From NCBI GenBank assembly GCA_020851785.1, contig JADZCC010000050.1:1-40994 (forward strand): a stretch of 40,994 nt of DNA, read 5' to 3'. Under the pieces are notes generated by a model that saw only the letters and a program-made list of their open reading frames with translations, ran no database searches and was not told where the DNA came from. Positions 1 through 7,946 of this stretch are shown here, piece after piece (position 1 is the stretch's first letter; each line of letters opens with the position of its first letter). The position numbers and the translations under genes are program-made. The stretch is from Anaerolineales bacterium (GTDB lineage Bacteria > Chloroflexota > Anaerolineae > Anaerolineales > Villigracilaceae).

Positions 1-70
1 ACTCAACCCCGCTGAACTTCGGCGTCGGATTGACCAGAAAACTGCCAAACTTTGGAAAATTTCTCGGTAA
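1..70 (+). CDS. C-terminal remnant of a DDE integrase/transposase
   Basis: An open frame enters from the left edge and stops with TAA at 68-70. Its 22 visible residues begin LNPAELRRRID and end KLWKISR. From memory, this matches the extreme C-terminus of integrase-core transposases (IS481/ISNCY-like), which typically end in an 'LNPFxLxxxIExKL' motif. Two direct repeats immediately downstream, the first overlapping the stop codon, support reading this as the right-hand end of an insertion element. The catalytic domain lies outside the window, so the family is tentative and I cannot tell whether the element is intact. Confidence 0.5.
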   Translation, partial: LNPAELRRRIDQKTAKLWKISR

Positions 71-122
71 CATTCCTTCTTGATGCAACGTTACTACCAA
101 AGTAACATTTTATCTTGATGCA
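67..122. repeat. Paired 21-bp direct repeats at transposon end
   Basis: Positions 67-87 and 102-122 are two copies of a 21-base sequence that starts GTAACATT and ends TCTTGATGCA. They match at 18 of 21 positions and are spaced by a 35-base period. A short inverted repeat (GTTACT at 90-95, AGTAAC at 101-106) lies between them. Tandem sites inside the end of an element are typical transposase binding sites, so the element boundary is probably just right of 122. This reading is inference; the other end of the element is not visible. Confidence 0.5.
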
Positions 123-140
123 TTACGGAGCGAATTTTAC

Positions 141-177
141 GGTTAAATAAAAAGCGCCGACTTTGCAAGTCGGCGCC
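141..177 (-). terminator. Rho-independent terminator of the nuo operon
   Basis: A perfect 10-bp stem (154-163 with 167-176, arm GCGCCGACTT) closes a 3-base loop. On the minus strand it is followed by a T-rich run (TTTTTATTT). It starts 15 bases beyond the nuoN stop codon, so it plausibly ends the complex I transcript. Confidence 0.85.
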
Positions 178-191
178 GGGCGTTTGAAGTT

Positions 192-1634
192 TTATTTTAA
201 AACGGCCGTGCTGGCCAACAGGAACAAGACCTGTGGGATAAAGCTCAGCGCCACAGTGGCGACGGCCGTCACCGTGGTGGTTGCGCCAAGCCAAAACTCG
301 CGTTCGACGGTTGGCTCGCCTTCGTGCATGTACATATAGATCACGACTTTCAAGTAGTAATAAGCCGAGATGACGGAGGTGAGCACGCCGATCAGCGCCA
401 GGCCGGTAAAGCCGCCTGCAATCACGGCGCGGAAGAGGTAGAACTTTCCGACCAGGCCGAGGGTGGGCGGGAAGCCAATGAAAGAGAGCATGAAAACGGT
501 CATGGCGGCGGCGAGGGCGGGGTGTTTTCTGGCGAGTCCGGCGTAATCTGCAAGTTCCAGGCCCTTCCCTTCCGCTTTCTCCAGGGCAATCACTACGCCC
601 CACGCGCCAAAGTTGGCGAGGAGGTAAGCCAGCAAGTAAAAGAGGCCTGCGGCAATGGAGGTGGAGACAACCTGCGGGTTGCCATACGGCACGAAGGCCA
701 TGAGGATATAGCCAGCGTGGGCAATCGCCGAGTAGGCCAGGAGGCGCTTAATGTTGGTTTGCGAAATGGCGATGAAGTTGCCAACGATCATGGTGACGGC
801 CGAGAGGGCCCAAAAGACGTTCGTCATATCCGGCGAAATGGCCGGAAAGGCGGTGGCAAAGACGCGCAGGAGCGCGACAAAGCCAGCGATCTTTGCGCCA
901 GCGGCCATGAAGGCGGTGACGGAGGTGGGCGCGCCTTCGTACACGTCGGGCGTCCACATGTGGAAGGGAACAATCGCCACTTTGAAGGCGAAGCCAACCA
1001 AAAGGAGGGCGGCGCCAATGGAGAGGAGCAGTAACGAGGTCCCGTTTGCGGCGGCCGTGACCACGCCAGACAAGGTGGTTGTGCCGGTTGCGCCGAAGAT
1101 CAGAGCGATGCCGTAGACGACAAAACCGGTGGCAAACGCGCCAAGCAGGAAGTACTTAATCCCCGCTTCTTCCGAGGTGGCCTTCCGCGAAAAGGCGGAA
1201 AGCACATACAACGGGATCGAGAGCGTTTCGAGCGCGAGGAAGATAATGATTAAGTCGGTGGCTTGGGCCATTAACATCATGCCGATGACGCTAAAGAGCA
1301 GGAGTGTGTAATATTCTCCGCGTTGGATGCCCATGCGTTTGACGTAGCCATGCGCGATGGTAATGCCAAACAGGCCGCTGATTAACAAAATAGCGTTGGC
1401 AAAGGTTGCAAATCCATCCAGGGCGACCATGCCATGAAAGCCGGTGGAGCTTTGACCAAGTTGCGTGAAGGACACAATCAAAGCGACGAGCAAACCCAAA
1501 GCCGCCAATAACGCGGTGAGGCCTTTGCGATCCTTGGGGATAAATAAATCAACGAACAGTAAGAGAACCGACCAAACCAGCAAAATGATCAGTGGGAAAA
1601 TGGTGAAGTAATCTGAATAGGTGGGTTGCGCCAT
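192..1634 (-). CDS. nuoN: NADH-quinone oxidoreductase subunit N
   Basis: This 480-residue polytopic membrane protein is one of the three antiporter-like proton-pumping subunits of complex I. Hydrophobic segments run the whole length. The core carries the family's charged positions, for example the stretch KVAIVPFHMWTPDVYEGAP around residues 218-236 and the later NIKRLLAYSAIAHAG segment. Its size matches NuoN (about 480-500 residues). It is the last gene of the operon, 42 bases after nuoM, with a GGAG ribosome binding site before the ATG, and a terminator follows it. Confidence 0.95.
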   Translation of the reverse strand: MAQPTYSDYFTIFPLIILLVWSVLLLFVDLFIPKDRKGLTALLAALGLLVALIVSFTQLGQSSTGFHGMVALDGFATFANAILLISGLFGITIAHGYVKRMGIQRGEYYTLLLFSVIGMMLMAQATDLIIIFLALETLSIPLYVLSAFSRKATSEEAGIKYFLLGAFATGFVVYGIALIFGATGTTTLSGVVTAAANGTSLLLLSIGAALLLVGFAFKVAIVPFHMWTPDVYEGAPTSVTAFMAAGAKIAGFVALLRVFATAFPAISPDMTNVFWALSAVTMIVGNFIAISQTNIKRLLAYSAIAHAGYILMAFVPYGNPQVVSTSIAAGLFYLLAYLLANFGAWGVVIALEKAEGKGLELADYAGLARKHPALAAAMTVFMLSFIGFPPTLGLVGKFYLFRAVIAGGFTGLALIGVLTSVISAYYYLKVVIYMYMHEGEPTVEREFWLGATTTVTAVATVALSFIPQVLFLLASTAVLK

Positions 1635-1676
1635 GAAGGCTCCATTCCTCAGCCCAGAGGGCAGGGCGAAAAAAAT

Positions 1677-3191
1677 TTATAACGGTAATGCGGATAAAAG
1701 TTTTTCAACCGCAGGGGCCATGATATTAAAGAACGGCGCAGGGTAGAGACCAATCCAGAACATCAAAACGACCAAAGGAACCATGGTGATAATTTCGCGC
1801 CAGTTTAAATCTTTCAGTTCGTGGTGGTGCGTCACTTCTCCGGCGGGGCCGAGGAACATTTTTTGGAACAGGTACAAAATGTAAATCGCGGCCATGATGA
1901 CGCCAATGGCCGAAATGCCCGCATACCAGGGGTTCGCAATGGCCTTGGAGCCAAACGCGCCGAGCAAAATGGTGAATTCGCCAATAAAGCCGTTCAAACC
2001 TGGCAAGCCCATGGAAGAGAACGAAGCGATCATCATAATCGAACCATAGACCGGCATAATCTTCCACAAGCCGCCATAGACGTTAATATCGCGGGTGTGC
2101 GTGCGTTCGTAGATCATCCCGAGGAGCAAAAAGAGCGCGCCGGTGCTGATGCCGTGATTGACCATTTGAATAATCGCGCCCGCCACGCCTTCGGGATTCA
2201 ACGCGAATAAACCGAGCATGACGAAGCCCAGGTGGCTGACCGAGGAATAGGCCACCAGTTTCTTAATATCCTGTTGGGCGTAAGAGACGGCCGCTCCATA
2301 GATGATGCCAATCGTGCCGAGGAGCGCGATCCACGGGGCGGCTTGAATGGCGGCGTTCGGGAAGAGCGGGATGTTGAAGCGTAAAAAGCCGTAGGTGCCC
2401 ATCTTCAAAAGCACGCCCGCCAAAATCACGGAACCGGCGGTGGGCGCTTCCACGTGCGCGTCTGGCAACCACGAATGCAACGGCCACATCGGCACTTTGA
2501 TCGCGAAGGCCGCGGCAAAGGCGATAAAGAGCAACATTTGCGCGCCCGCCGTAATCGTGCCAGCGGCGTACAAACGGGGCAAAATCGTCAGCATATCTGG
2601 CACGCTGAAGGTGCCGGTTTGAATGGCCAGGTATAAAATGGCCACCAGCATCAAAATGGAACCCGCCATCGTGTAGAGGAAGAACTTGATTGCGGCGTAC
2701 ACGCGGCGCGGACCGCCCCAAATGCCAATCAGGAAGTACATCGGCACGAGGCTGAATTCCCAGAAGATGTAAAACAGGAACAAATCCTGCGCCATGAAAA
2801 CGCCGTTCATGCCCACTTCCAAAAGCAGGGCGAAGATCATAAAGTCTTTGACGCGATCTTCAACCGCCGTCCAGGTGCAGAGGATGGAAATGGCGGAGAG
2901 CAGGGTCGTCAGTAAGACCAGCAAAATGCTCAGCCCATCCACTCCCAAATAGTAGTAGATGTTCCAGCCAGCGATATGGATCCAGTTGTATTTTTCAACC
3001 AGTTGAAGGTCTGGGTTGGACGACTGAAAGAGCGAAAAGGCCCACAGCGAAATGGCAAAAGTAATCAGGGCCGTGGTCAAAGCCACCCAACGAATGGCGT
3101 TCTTTTGCTCGGGTTTCAAAAACAAAATCACGAGCGCGCCGACCACCGGGAAAAAAGTCAGCAACGTAAGCGGGGGTAAAAGAAATTCCAT
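1677..3191 (-). CDS. nuoM: NADH-quinone oxidoreductase subunit M
   Basis: This 504-residue membrane protein is the second antiporter-like subunit of complex I. Diagnostic stretches include FYIFWEFSLVPMYFLIGIWGG (the conserved helix-5 glutamate is in WEF), KVPMWPLHSWLPDAHVEAPT and QQDIKKLVAYSSVSHLGFV, the last two carrying the buried lysine and histidine residues of the proton channel. Length is normal for NuoM. A GAGGAT ribosome binding site precedes the ATG. It lies 23 bases after nuoL and before nuoN, the usual L-M-N order. Confidence 0.96.
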   Translation of the reverse strand: MEFLLPPLTLLTFFPVVGALVILFLKPEQKNAIRWVALTTALITFAISLWAFSLFQSSNPDLQLVEKYNWIHIAGWNIYYYLGVDGLSILLVLLTTLLSAISILCTWTAVEDRVKDFMIFALLLEVGMNGVFMAQDLFLFYIFWEFSLVPMYFLIGIWGGPRRVYAAIKFFLYTMAGSILMLVAILYLAIQTGTFSVPDMLTILPRLYAAGTITAGAQMLLFIAFAAAFAIKVPMWPLHSWLPDAHVEAPTAGSVILAGVLLKMGTYGFLRFNIPLFPNAAIQAAPWIALLGTIGIIYGAAVSYAQQDIKKLVAYSSVSHLGFVMLGLFALNPEGVAGAIIQMVNHGISTGALFLLLGMIYERTHTRDINVYGGLWKIMPVYGSIMMIASFSSMGLPGLNGFIGEFTILLGAFGSKAIANPWYAGISAIGVIMAAIYILYLFQKMFLGPAGEVTHHHELKDLNWREIITMVPLVVLMFWIGLYPAPFFNIMAPAVEKLLSALPL

Positions 3192-3214
3192 GTTCTATCC
3201 TCAGTTCCTGCAAA

Positions 3215-5359
3215 TTATTTAAAAATCAAATAACCTAAAATCAAAACCACGCCGAGCAAAACCGAAAGCGCGTACGAGCGCACAAAACCATTTTGAATTT
3301 TACGCATTCTCGCCGAAAGCCACTGGCTGACCGTCGCCAGTCCGTTGGCCACCGCGTCAATGCCCTTTTTATCAGCATACTGATCCAGCGCGCTGGAGCT
3401 AACCCAGTTATACGTTCCGGCAATCACGCGTTCATGCACAAAATCGTGCCAGAAGCGCCAGTCCACCACATCCGCCAAAAATTGGGAAAGTTTATCAAAC
3501 GGCTTAATCACCAGCGCCGCATAGCCTTCATCCACAAACCATTTATTTTCCATGCCGGTAAAGATCGCGCCCAGCGGTTTCTTCAGAGGATCTGTTTCGC
3601 CGGTTTGCAAAGGCTTGCGTCCATAAATCAGCCACGAAATGCCAATCGCAATCAGCGCCAAGAGCGTGGAAACGCCCGCCACTTGCAAATTCAACGGCAG
3701 GGCTTCGACTTCGCCGAAGGTGTAGCCCAGCCAGTGACCGAGATTGTGAAACCCTTCAAACGGGAGATTGAGCGCGCCGCCCACCACGCTGAGAATGGCC
3801 AGCGCCGCCAACGGCAGAGTCATCACCTTGGGGCTTTCCTGCGCGTGCCGCGCAGGTTCGGTGCGGGCCGTTCCAAAGAAGACCATCCAAATTTGACGGC
3901 CCATGTAAAACGCGGTGAAGAAGGCCGCAATCGTCAGCAACCAATACGCGGCCGGGTAATGCAGTTTTGCGTCCAGCAAAATTTCATCTTTTGACCAAAA
4001 GCCCGCAAACGGGAAAATGCCGCTCAAGGCCAAGGCGCCAATCAGATACATCCAAAACGTGACCGGCATGGTCTTGCGCATTCCGCCCATGTTCCGCATA
4101 TCGCCCGGGTCAAAGACATGCTCATGTTCGTCGTGTTCCGCATGGCCGTGTTCTTCCTTCTTGCCCTTTTTACCTTTGGGCTTTTCGTCATGTTCGGCAT
4201 GATGATGGCCGCGTTCCAGCCCTAAAATCACCGAACCGGCGGAAAGGAACAACAGCGCCTTAAAGAAGGCGTGGGCAATCAAATGGAAGAAGCCCGCTAC
4301 ATACGCGCCCATGCCCACCGCGGCCACCATGAAGCCCAACTGCGAAACGGTGGAATAGGCGAGGACTTTCTTAATGTCATATTGGCCGACGGCAATCGTC
4401 GCCGCGAACAAAGCGGTGACAGCGCCGACCATGGTCACAATGTATTGCGCGTCTGGAACGAGGTTGTAAAACGGGGCCGAGCGCGTCACCAGGTACACAC
4501 CCGCTGTCACCATGGTGGCGGCGTGCATCAACGCCGAAACCGGCGTGGGGCCCGCCATCGCGTCTGGCAACCAGATGTAGAGCGGAATCTGCGCGGATTT
4601 ACCAGCCACGCCGAGGAGCAGGAATAACGTAATGGCCACAATCACGCCGGGCGGCGCGTTTTTGGCGGCCTCAAAGACATGATCAAATTGCAGGCTGTGG
4701 CCCAAATTCCAAAAGATCAAAAAGCTGGCAATCAAAAAACCAAAGTCGCCCACGCGGTTGGCGATGAAGGCCTTCTTCGCGGCATTGGAGTTGGCCCACG
4801 AAGAACGCGCCAGCGTATCCATCTCAAACCAAAAGCCGATCAGCAGGAAGGAGCAAAAGCCCACGCCTTCCCAGCCAACGAAGAGCATTAAGTAGGAGTC
4901 GCCAGAGACGAGGACCAGCATCGAAGCGAGGAACAGGTTGAGGAAGATGAAGAAGCGCGCGAAGCGGCCTTCCTCATGTTTGAAACGCACGTCTTCGTGC
5001 ATGTATCCAATTGCGTAAATGTGAATTAACGTCCCCACGCCGGAGATGACCAGCATCATGGTGGCGGAAAGCGAGTCGATGCGGAAGGTCCAATCGAGGC
5101 TAAGGGCGCCGATGGAGAACCACTCAGCCAATCTCCAGCGGACGACTTCGCCATGTTGAAGGGAGAGCGAGTAAGCCAGCAAGATGGAGACGATGAAGGC
5201 CGCGCCAGAGGCCGCGCTGGCGATGCCGCCGATCAGGTTTTCGCTAAACTTGAAGCGTTTCGCAAAAATCAGGTTGATGAACAGGCCGAGGATGGGGGCA
5301 AAGACCAGCCAGGGGGCTAAAAAGAAAAATCCGCCGGAAGTTGTTGCGCTTAAGTGCAT
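3215..5359 (-). CDS. nuoL: NADH-quinone oxidoreductase subunit L, with His-rich loop
   Basis: This is the distal proton-pumping subunit of complex I, including the C-terminal part that forms the long lateral helix. Typical motifs are FVGWEGVGFCSFLLIGFW, KSAQIPLYIWLPDAMAGPTPVSALMHAATM and YDIKKVLAYSTVSQLGFM. At 714 residues it is longer than the roughly 610-650 of well-studied homologues. Part of the excess is a charged, His-rich insertion at about residues 385-414, with nine histidines in 30 residues mixed with Lys, Glu and Asp. It sits just before the conserved NMGGMRKTMP segment. The gene starts 7 bases after nuoK. The insertion may bind metal, but nothing in the sequence proves it. Confidence 0.96.
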   Translation of the reverse strand: MHLSATTSGGFFFLAPWLVFAPILGLFINLIFAKRFKFSENLIGGIASAASGAAFIVSILLAYSLSLQHGEVVRWRLAEWFSIGALSLDWTFRIDSLSATMMLVISGVGTLIHIYAIGYMHEDVRFKHEEGRFARFFIFLNLFLASMLVLVSGDSYLMLFVGWEGVGFCSFLLIGFWFEMDTLARSSWANSNAAKKAFIANRVGDFGFLIASFLIFWNLGHSLQFDHVFEAAKNAPPGVIVAITLFLLLGVAGKSAQIPLYIWLPDAMAGPTPVSALMHAATMVTAGVYLVTRSAPFYNLVPDAQYIVTMVGAVTALFAATIAVGQYDIKKVLAYSTVSQLGFMVAAVGMGAYVAGFFHLIAHAFFKALLFLSAGSVILGLERGHHHAEHDEKPKGKKGKKEEHGHAEHDEHEHVFDPGDMRNMGGMRKTMPVTFWMYLIGALALSGIFPFAGFWSKDEILLDAKLHYPAAYWLLTIAAFFTAFYMGRQIWMVFFGTARTEPARHAQESPKVMTLPLAALAILSVVGGALNLPFEGFHNLGHWLGYTFGEVEALPLNLQVAGVSTLLALIAIGISWLIYGRKPLQTGETDPLKKPLGAIFTGMENKWFVDEGYAALVIKPFDKLSQFLADVVDWRFWHDFVHERVIAGTYNWVSSSALDQYADKKGIDAVANGLATVSQWLSARMRKIQNGFVRSYALSVLLGVVLILGYLIFK

Positions 5360-5366
5360 GTGCGGT

Positions 5367-5687
5367 CTATCCCTTCAAGGAGTTTACTTCGTCAATGTTG
5401 ACGGTATTTTTCGTCTTGAAAATTTCGACGATTAAGGCCAGCCCCACCGCCACTTCTGCGGCGGCGACGGCAATGACGAAGAAGACAAAAATTTGGCCGG
5501 TAAAAAACGGCTTGCCCTGCGTCAGTTCAAAAGAACGCCCAAAGGCCACAAAAGCCAGGTTGGCGGCGTTGAGCATTAACTCGATGGACATGAAGATGAT
5601 CAGCGGGTTGCGGCGAATGAGCACGCCCAGCGCGCCGATGGTAAATAAAATGGCCGAGAGGATGATGTAATAATTAACCGAGACCAT
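5367..5687 (-). CDS. nuoK: NADH-quinone oxidoreductase subunit K
   Basis: NuoK is a small membrane subunit (106 residues, three helices) of the proton-translocating arm. The conserved glutamates lie in [13 protein letters not shown] (helix 2) and in the [13 protein letters not shown] helix (helix 3); both are needed for coupling in known homologues. I chose the ATG at 5687 because the protein then starts [15 protein letters not shown], as NuoK proteins do. The frame stays open 28 codons further upstream, but that stretch is non-hydrophobic and lies inside nuoJ. The start overlaps the end of nuoJ by 14 bases, consistent with translational coupling. Confidence 0.95.
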   Translation of the reverse strand: MVSVNYYIILSAILFTIGALGVLIRRNPLIIFMSIELMLNAANLAFVAFGRSFELTQGKPFFTGQIFVFFVIAVAAAEVAVGLALIVEIFKTKNTVNIDEVNSLKG

Positions 5688-6213
5688 TGCCGGAACCTGC
5701 CTTCTTCTCGTGTTTGCTAAGCACAATCGCGCCAACCATCGCCACCAATAACAGAATTGAAGTGATTTCAAAGGGCAGTAAATATTCGCTAAACAAAGCC
5801 AGCGCCATTTGTTGCAGGTTGCTGGTGGTGTTGGCGGAAGCGTCTGGCGCGGCGAGCGCTTGCGTCAGCGGCGCGCGCGAGAGGAGCAGATAGGTAGACT
5901 CCACCGCGAGGAGGATGGCCAATACCACAGCTAAAGGCTTTTGCCAGGGAAGCGTTTTGGCGGGCGGCAGACTCTGTACGCCGAGGAGCATGATCACAAA
6001 GACGAAGAGGACCATGATCGCCCCGGCATAGACGGTGATTTGAGCCATCGCAATGAAGGGCGCGCCGAGGAGCAGATAAAAGACCGCCACCACGATGAAG
6101 TTCAGCACCAGATATAAAGCCGCATAGACGGTATTCTGGCTGAAAGCCATGCCCAACGCGCTGGCGACGGCGATCAGGGCGAGCAGGATAAAAACAATTA
6201 AGTCAGAAGTCAT
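5674..6213 (-). CDS. nuoJ: NADH-quinone oxidoreductase subunit J
   Basis: NuoJ is a 179-residue membrane subunit with five hydrophobic helices. The conserved helix-3 region is present as [28 protein letters not shown], which contains the pi-bulge segment implicated in coupling quinone reduction to proton pumping. Its length is in the usual NuoJ range. It starts 54 bases after nuoI, the largest gap in the operon, and its last codons overlap the start of nuoK. Confidence 0.95.
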   Translation of the reverse strand: MTSDLIVFILLALIAVASALGMAFSQNTVYAALYLVLNFIVVAVFYLLLGAPFIAMAQITVYAGAIMVLFVFVIMLLGVQSLPPAKTLPWQKPLAVVLAILLAVESTYLLLSRAPLTQALAAPDASANTTSNLQQMALALFSEYLLPFEITSILLLVAMVGAIVLSKHEKKAGSGNGLG

Positions 6214-6267
6214 AATACTCCGTTTACGTTTTTCGTCGGGCCGGGTAAAGCCTGAACTCGTAAATTT

Positions 6268-6789
6268 CTAATCGGTTGGATTTTTCATCTCCGGCACGGA
6301 GCGCGTAAACACGCCGGGTTCCGTCTTTTGCGGCGTGAGCATTTCGGTCGCGCGCACCGGCTCCAACAACATGTCCTTTGTATATAAAGCCTGCTTTCGG
6401 TCGGTAAAGGTCAGTTCGTAGTTGTCGCCGAGCGTAATCGCTTCGGTGGGGCAGGCGTCTTCGCAAAAGCCGCAGTAAATACAGCGGAGCATGTTGATCT
6501 CGTAGGTGGAGGCGTAGCGCTCGCCCGGCGAGAAGCGTTTTTCATCCGTATTTTCGGAGGCTTCGACGAAGATCGCATCCGAAGGGCAGGCGGCGGCGCA
6601 CAACGAACAGCCGATACATTTTTCCAGCCCGTTGTCGTAGCGGTTCAACACATGGCGGCCGCGAAAGCGCGGGCGGACGGGTCGCTTCTCTTCGGGATAT
6701 TGATAAGTGACTGTCTTTTCAAACAGGAAGCTACGCAGGACTTCGCCCAGCCCTTTTGAAAGTTCGATGATGGGTTCAAACACGCCCAT
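6268..6789 (-). CDS. nuoI: NADH-quinone oxidoreductase subunit I (2x[4Fe-4S])
   Basis: This ferredoxin-like subunit passes electrons through clusters N6a and N6b to N2. Two complete CxxCxxCxxxCP motifs are visible: C58-C61-C64-C68 (CIGCSLCAAACP) and C103-C106-C109-C113 (CIYCGFCEDACP). The N-terminus holds an amphipathic stretch expected to lie against the membrane. The product has 173 residues. Its start overlaps the end of nuoH by 14 bases. Confidence 0.97.
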   Translation of the reverse strand: MGVFEPIIELSKGLGEVLRSFLFEKTVTYQYPEEKRPVRPRFRGRHVLNRYDNGLEKCIGCSLCAAACPSDAIFVEASENTDEKRFSPGERYASTYEINMLRCIYCGFCEDACPTEAITLGDNYELTFTDRKQALYTKDMLLEPVRATEMLTPQKTEPGVFTRSVPEMKNPTD

Positions 6790-7945
6790 AAGATTTTCTC
6801 CTCAGGTCACGATTGACAAAAACCACGCAAATCAGTAAAGAAATAATTGAGAGGACAGGGATGCTCCAGTAATAGAGCGCGTTGTTATATTCGCTCTGAA
6901 GCAGAAGGCCCGTCGCAGTGATGAAGACCACCGCCAAAGAGAGCGGCAGTAAAATCTTCCAGCCGAAAGACATCAAACGGTCATAACGGAAGCGCGGCCA
7001 GGTGGCGCGCACCCAGATCATCACAAAAAGCAAAATCACAACTTTGATGAATAAATAGATCGGGCCTAAAAACCAGGCCGGGAATTGCCACGCGCCAATC
7101 GTCCAAACTGCGTCCACGCTTAGGAATGTGCCGTGCAAGAAAGCCGGTTCGAGATACCCGCCAAAGAAGAGCGTCGCCAGAATCATGGAAACCACAATCA
7201 TCTTCTGATATTCCGCCATAAAGAACAAGGCGAACTTCATGCCCGAATATTCGGAGTGATAGCCAGCGGTCAGTTCCTGCTCGGCTTCCGGCATGTCAAA
7301 CGGCGCGCGGTTGACTTCCGCCAAAGTGGCGATCCATAAAATCAGCGCGCCCACCGGTTGAGCCACGACAAACCAGCCATCTTTTTGCGCGTTGATGATT
7401 TCCACCAGATTCATGGAATTGCCCATGATGATGGCCACCGCAATCGAAAGCCCCAGCGCGAGTTCGTACGAAATCATTTGCGCGGTGGAGCGGATGCCGC
7501 CGATCATCGCGTATTTATTGTTGCTCGACCAGCCCGCCAGCACAATGCCATAGACCCCAATCGCGGCGATGGACATGATGTACAGCACGCCAACGTTGAT
7601 ATCTGAAACGTATAAATGGATCGTCCGCCCAAACAAATTGAACGAAGTCCCCAACGGGATGACCGCCGCCAACACCAGCGAAGGCACGACCGTCAGCACG
7701 GGAGCCAGCACAAAGATGACTTTATAAACGTGCGCAGGCGTAAATTCCTCTTTGAAGACCAACTTGATCGCATCCGCAATCGGTTGCAGTAACCCTTGCG
7801 GGCCGGCGCGGTTGGGACCCACACGCACCTGCATCCGCGCCAGCGCGCGGCGTTCATACCAGGTGAGGTAGGCAAACCCGCCCAGCAAAATCAAACACAG
7901 GATCAAGCCTTTCAAAAACCATTCGAGCCAGAGAATCCAATCCAT
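6776..7945 (-). CDS. nuoH: NADH-quinone oxidoreductase subunit H
   Basis: NuoH is the membrane subunit that forms much of the quinone-binding chamber between the peripheral and membrane arms. The 389-residue protein has about eight or nine helices. It carries family signatures such as [20 protein letters not shown] near residues 30-49 and the acidic cytoplasmic loop with [26 protein letters not shown] around residues 210-235. It begins one base after the nuoG stop codon. Confidence 0.97.
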   Translation of the reverse strand: MDWILWLEWFLKGLILCLILLGGFAYLTWYERRALARMQVRVGPNRAGPQGLLQPIADAIKLVFKEEFTPAHVYKVIFVLAPVLTVVPSLVLAAVIPLGTSFNLFGRTIHLYVSDINVGVLYIMSIAAIGVYGIVLAGWSSNNKYAMIGGIRSTAQMISYELALGLSIAVAIIMGNSMNLVEIINAQKDGWFVVAQPVGALILWIATLAEVNRAPFDMPEAEQELTAGYHSEYSGMKFALFFMAEYQKMIVVSMILATLFFGGYLEPAFLHGTFLSVDAVWTIGAWQFPAWFLGPIYLFIKVVILLFVMIWVRATWPRFRYDRLMSFGWKILLPLSLAVVFITATGLLLQSEYNNALYYWSIPVLSIISLLICVVFVNRDLRRKSYGRV

Positions 7946-7946
7946 A

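Noticed and set aside
324..1034. A 236-codon frame antisense to nuoN
   Set aside because: Gly/His/Glu-rich mirror of a membrane protein gene; no domain and no start signal.
5688..5771. Longer nuoK start 28 codons upstream
   Set aside because: The extra residues are non-family and overlap nuoJ. The protein from 5687 matches NuoK exactly in length.
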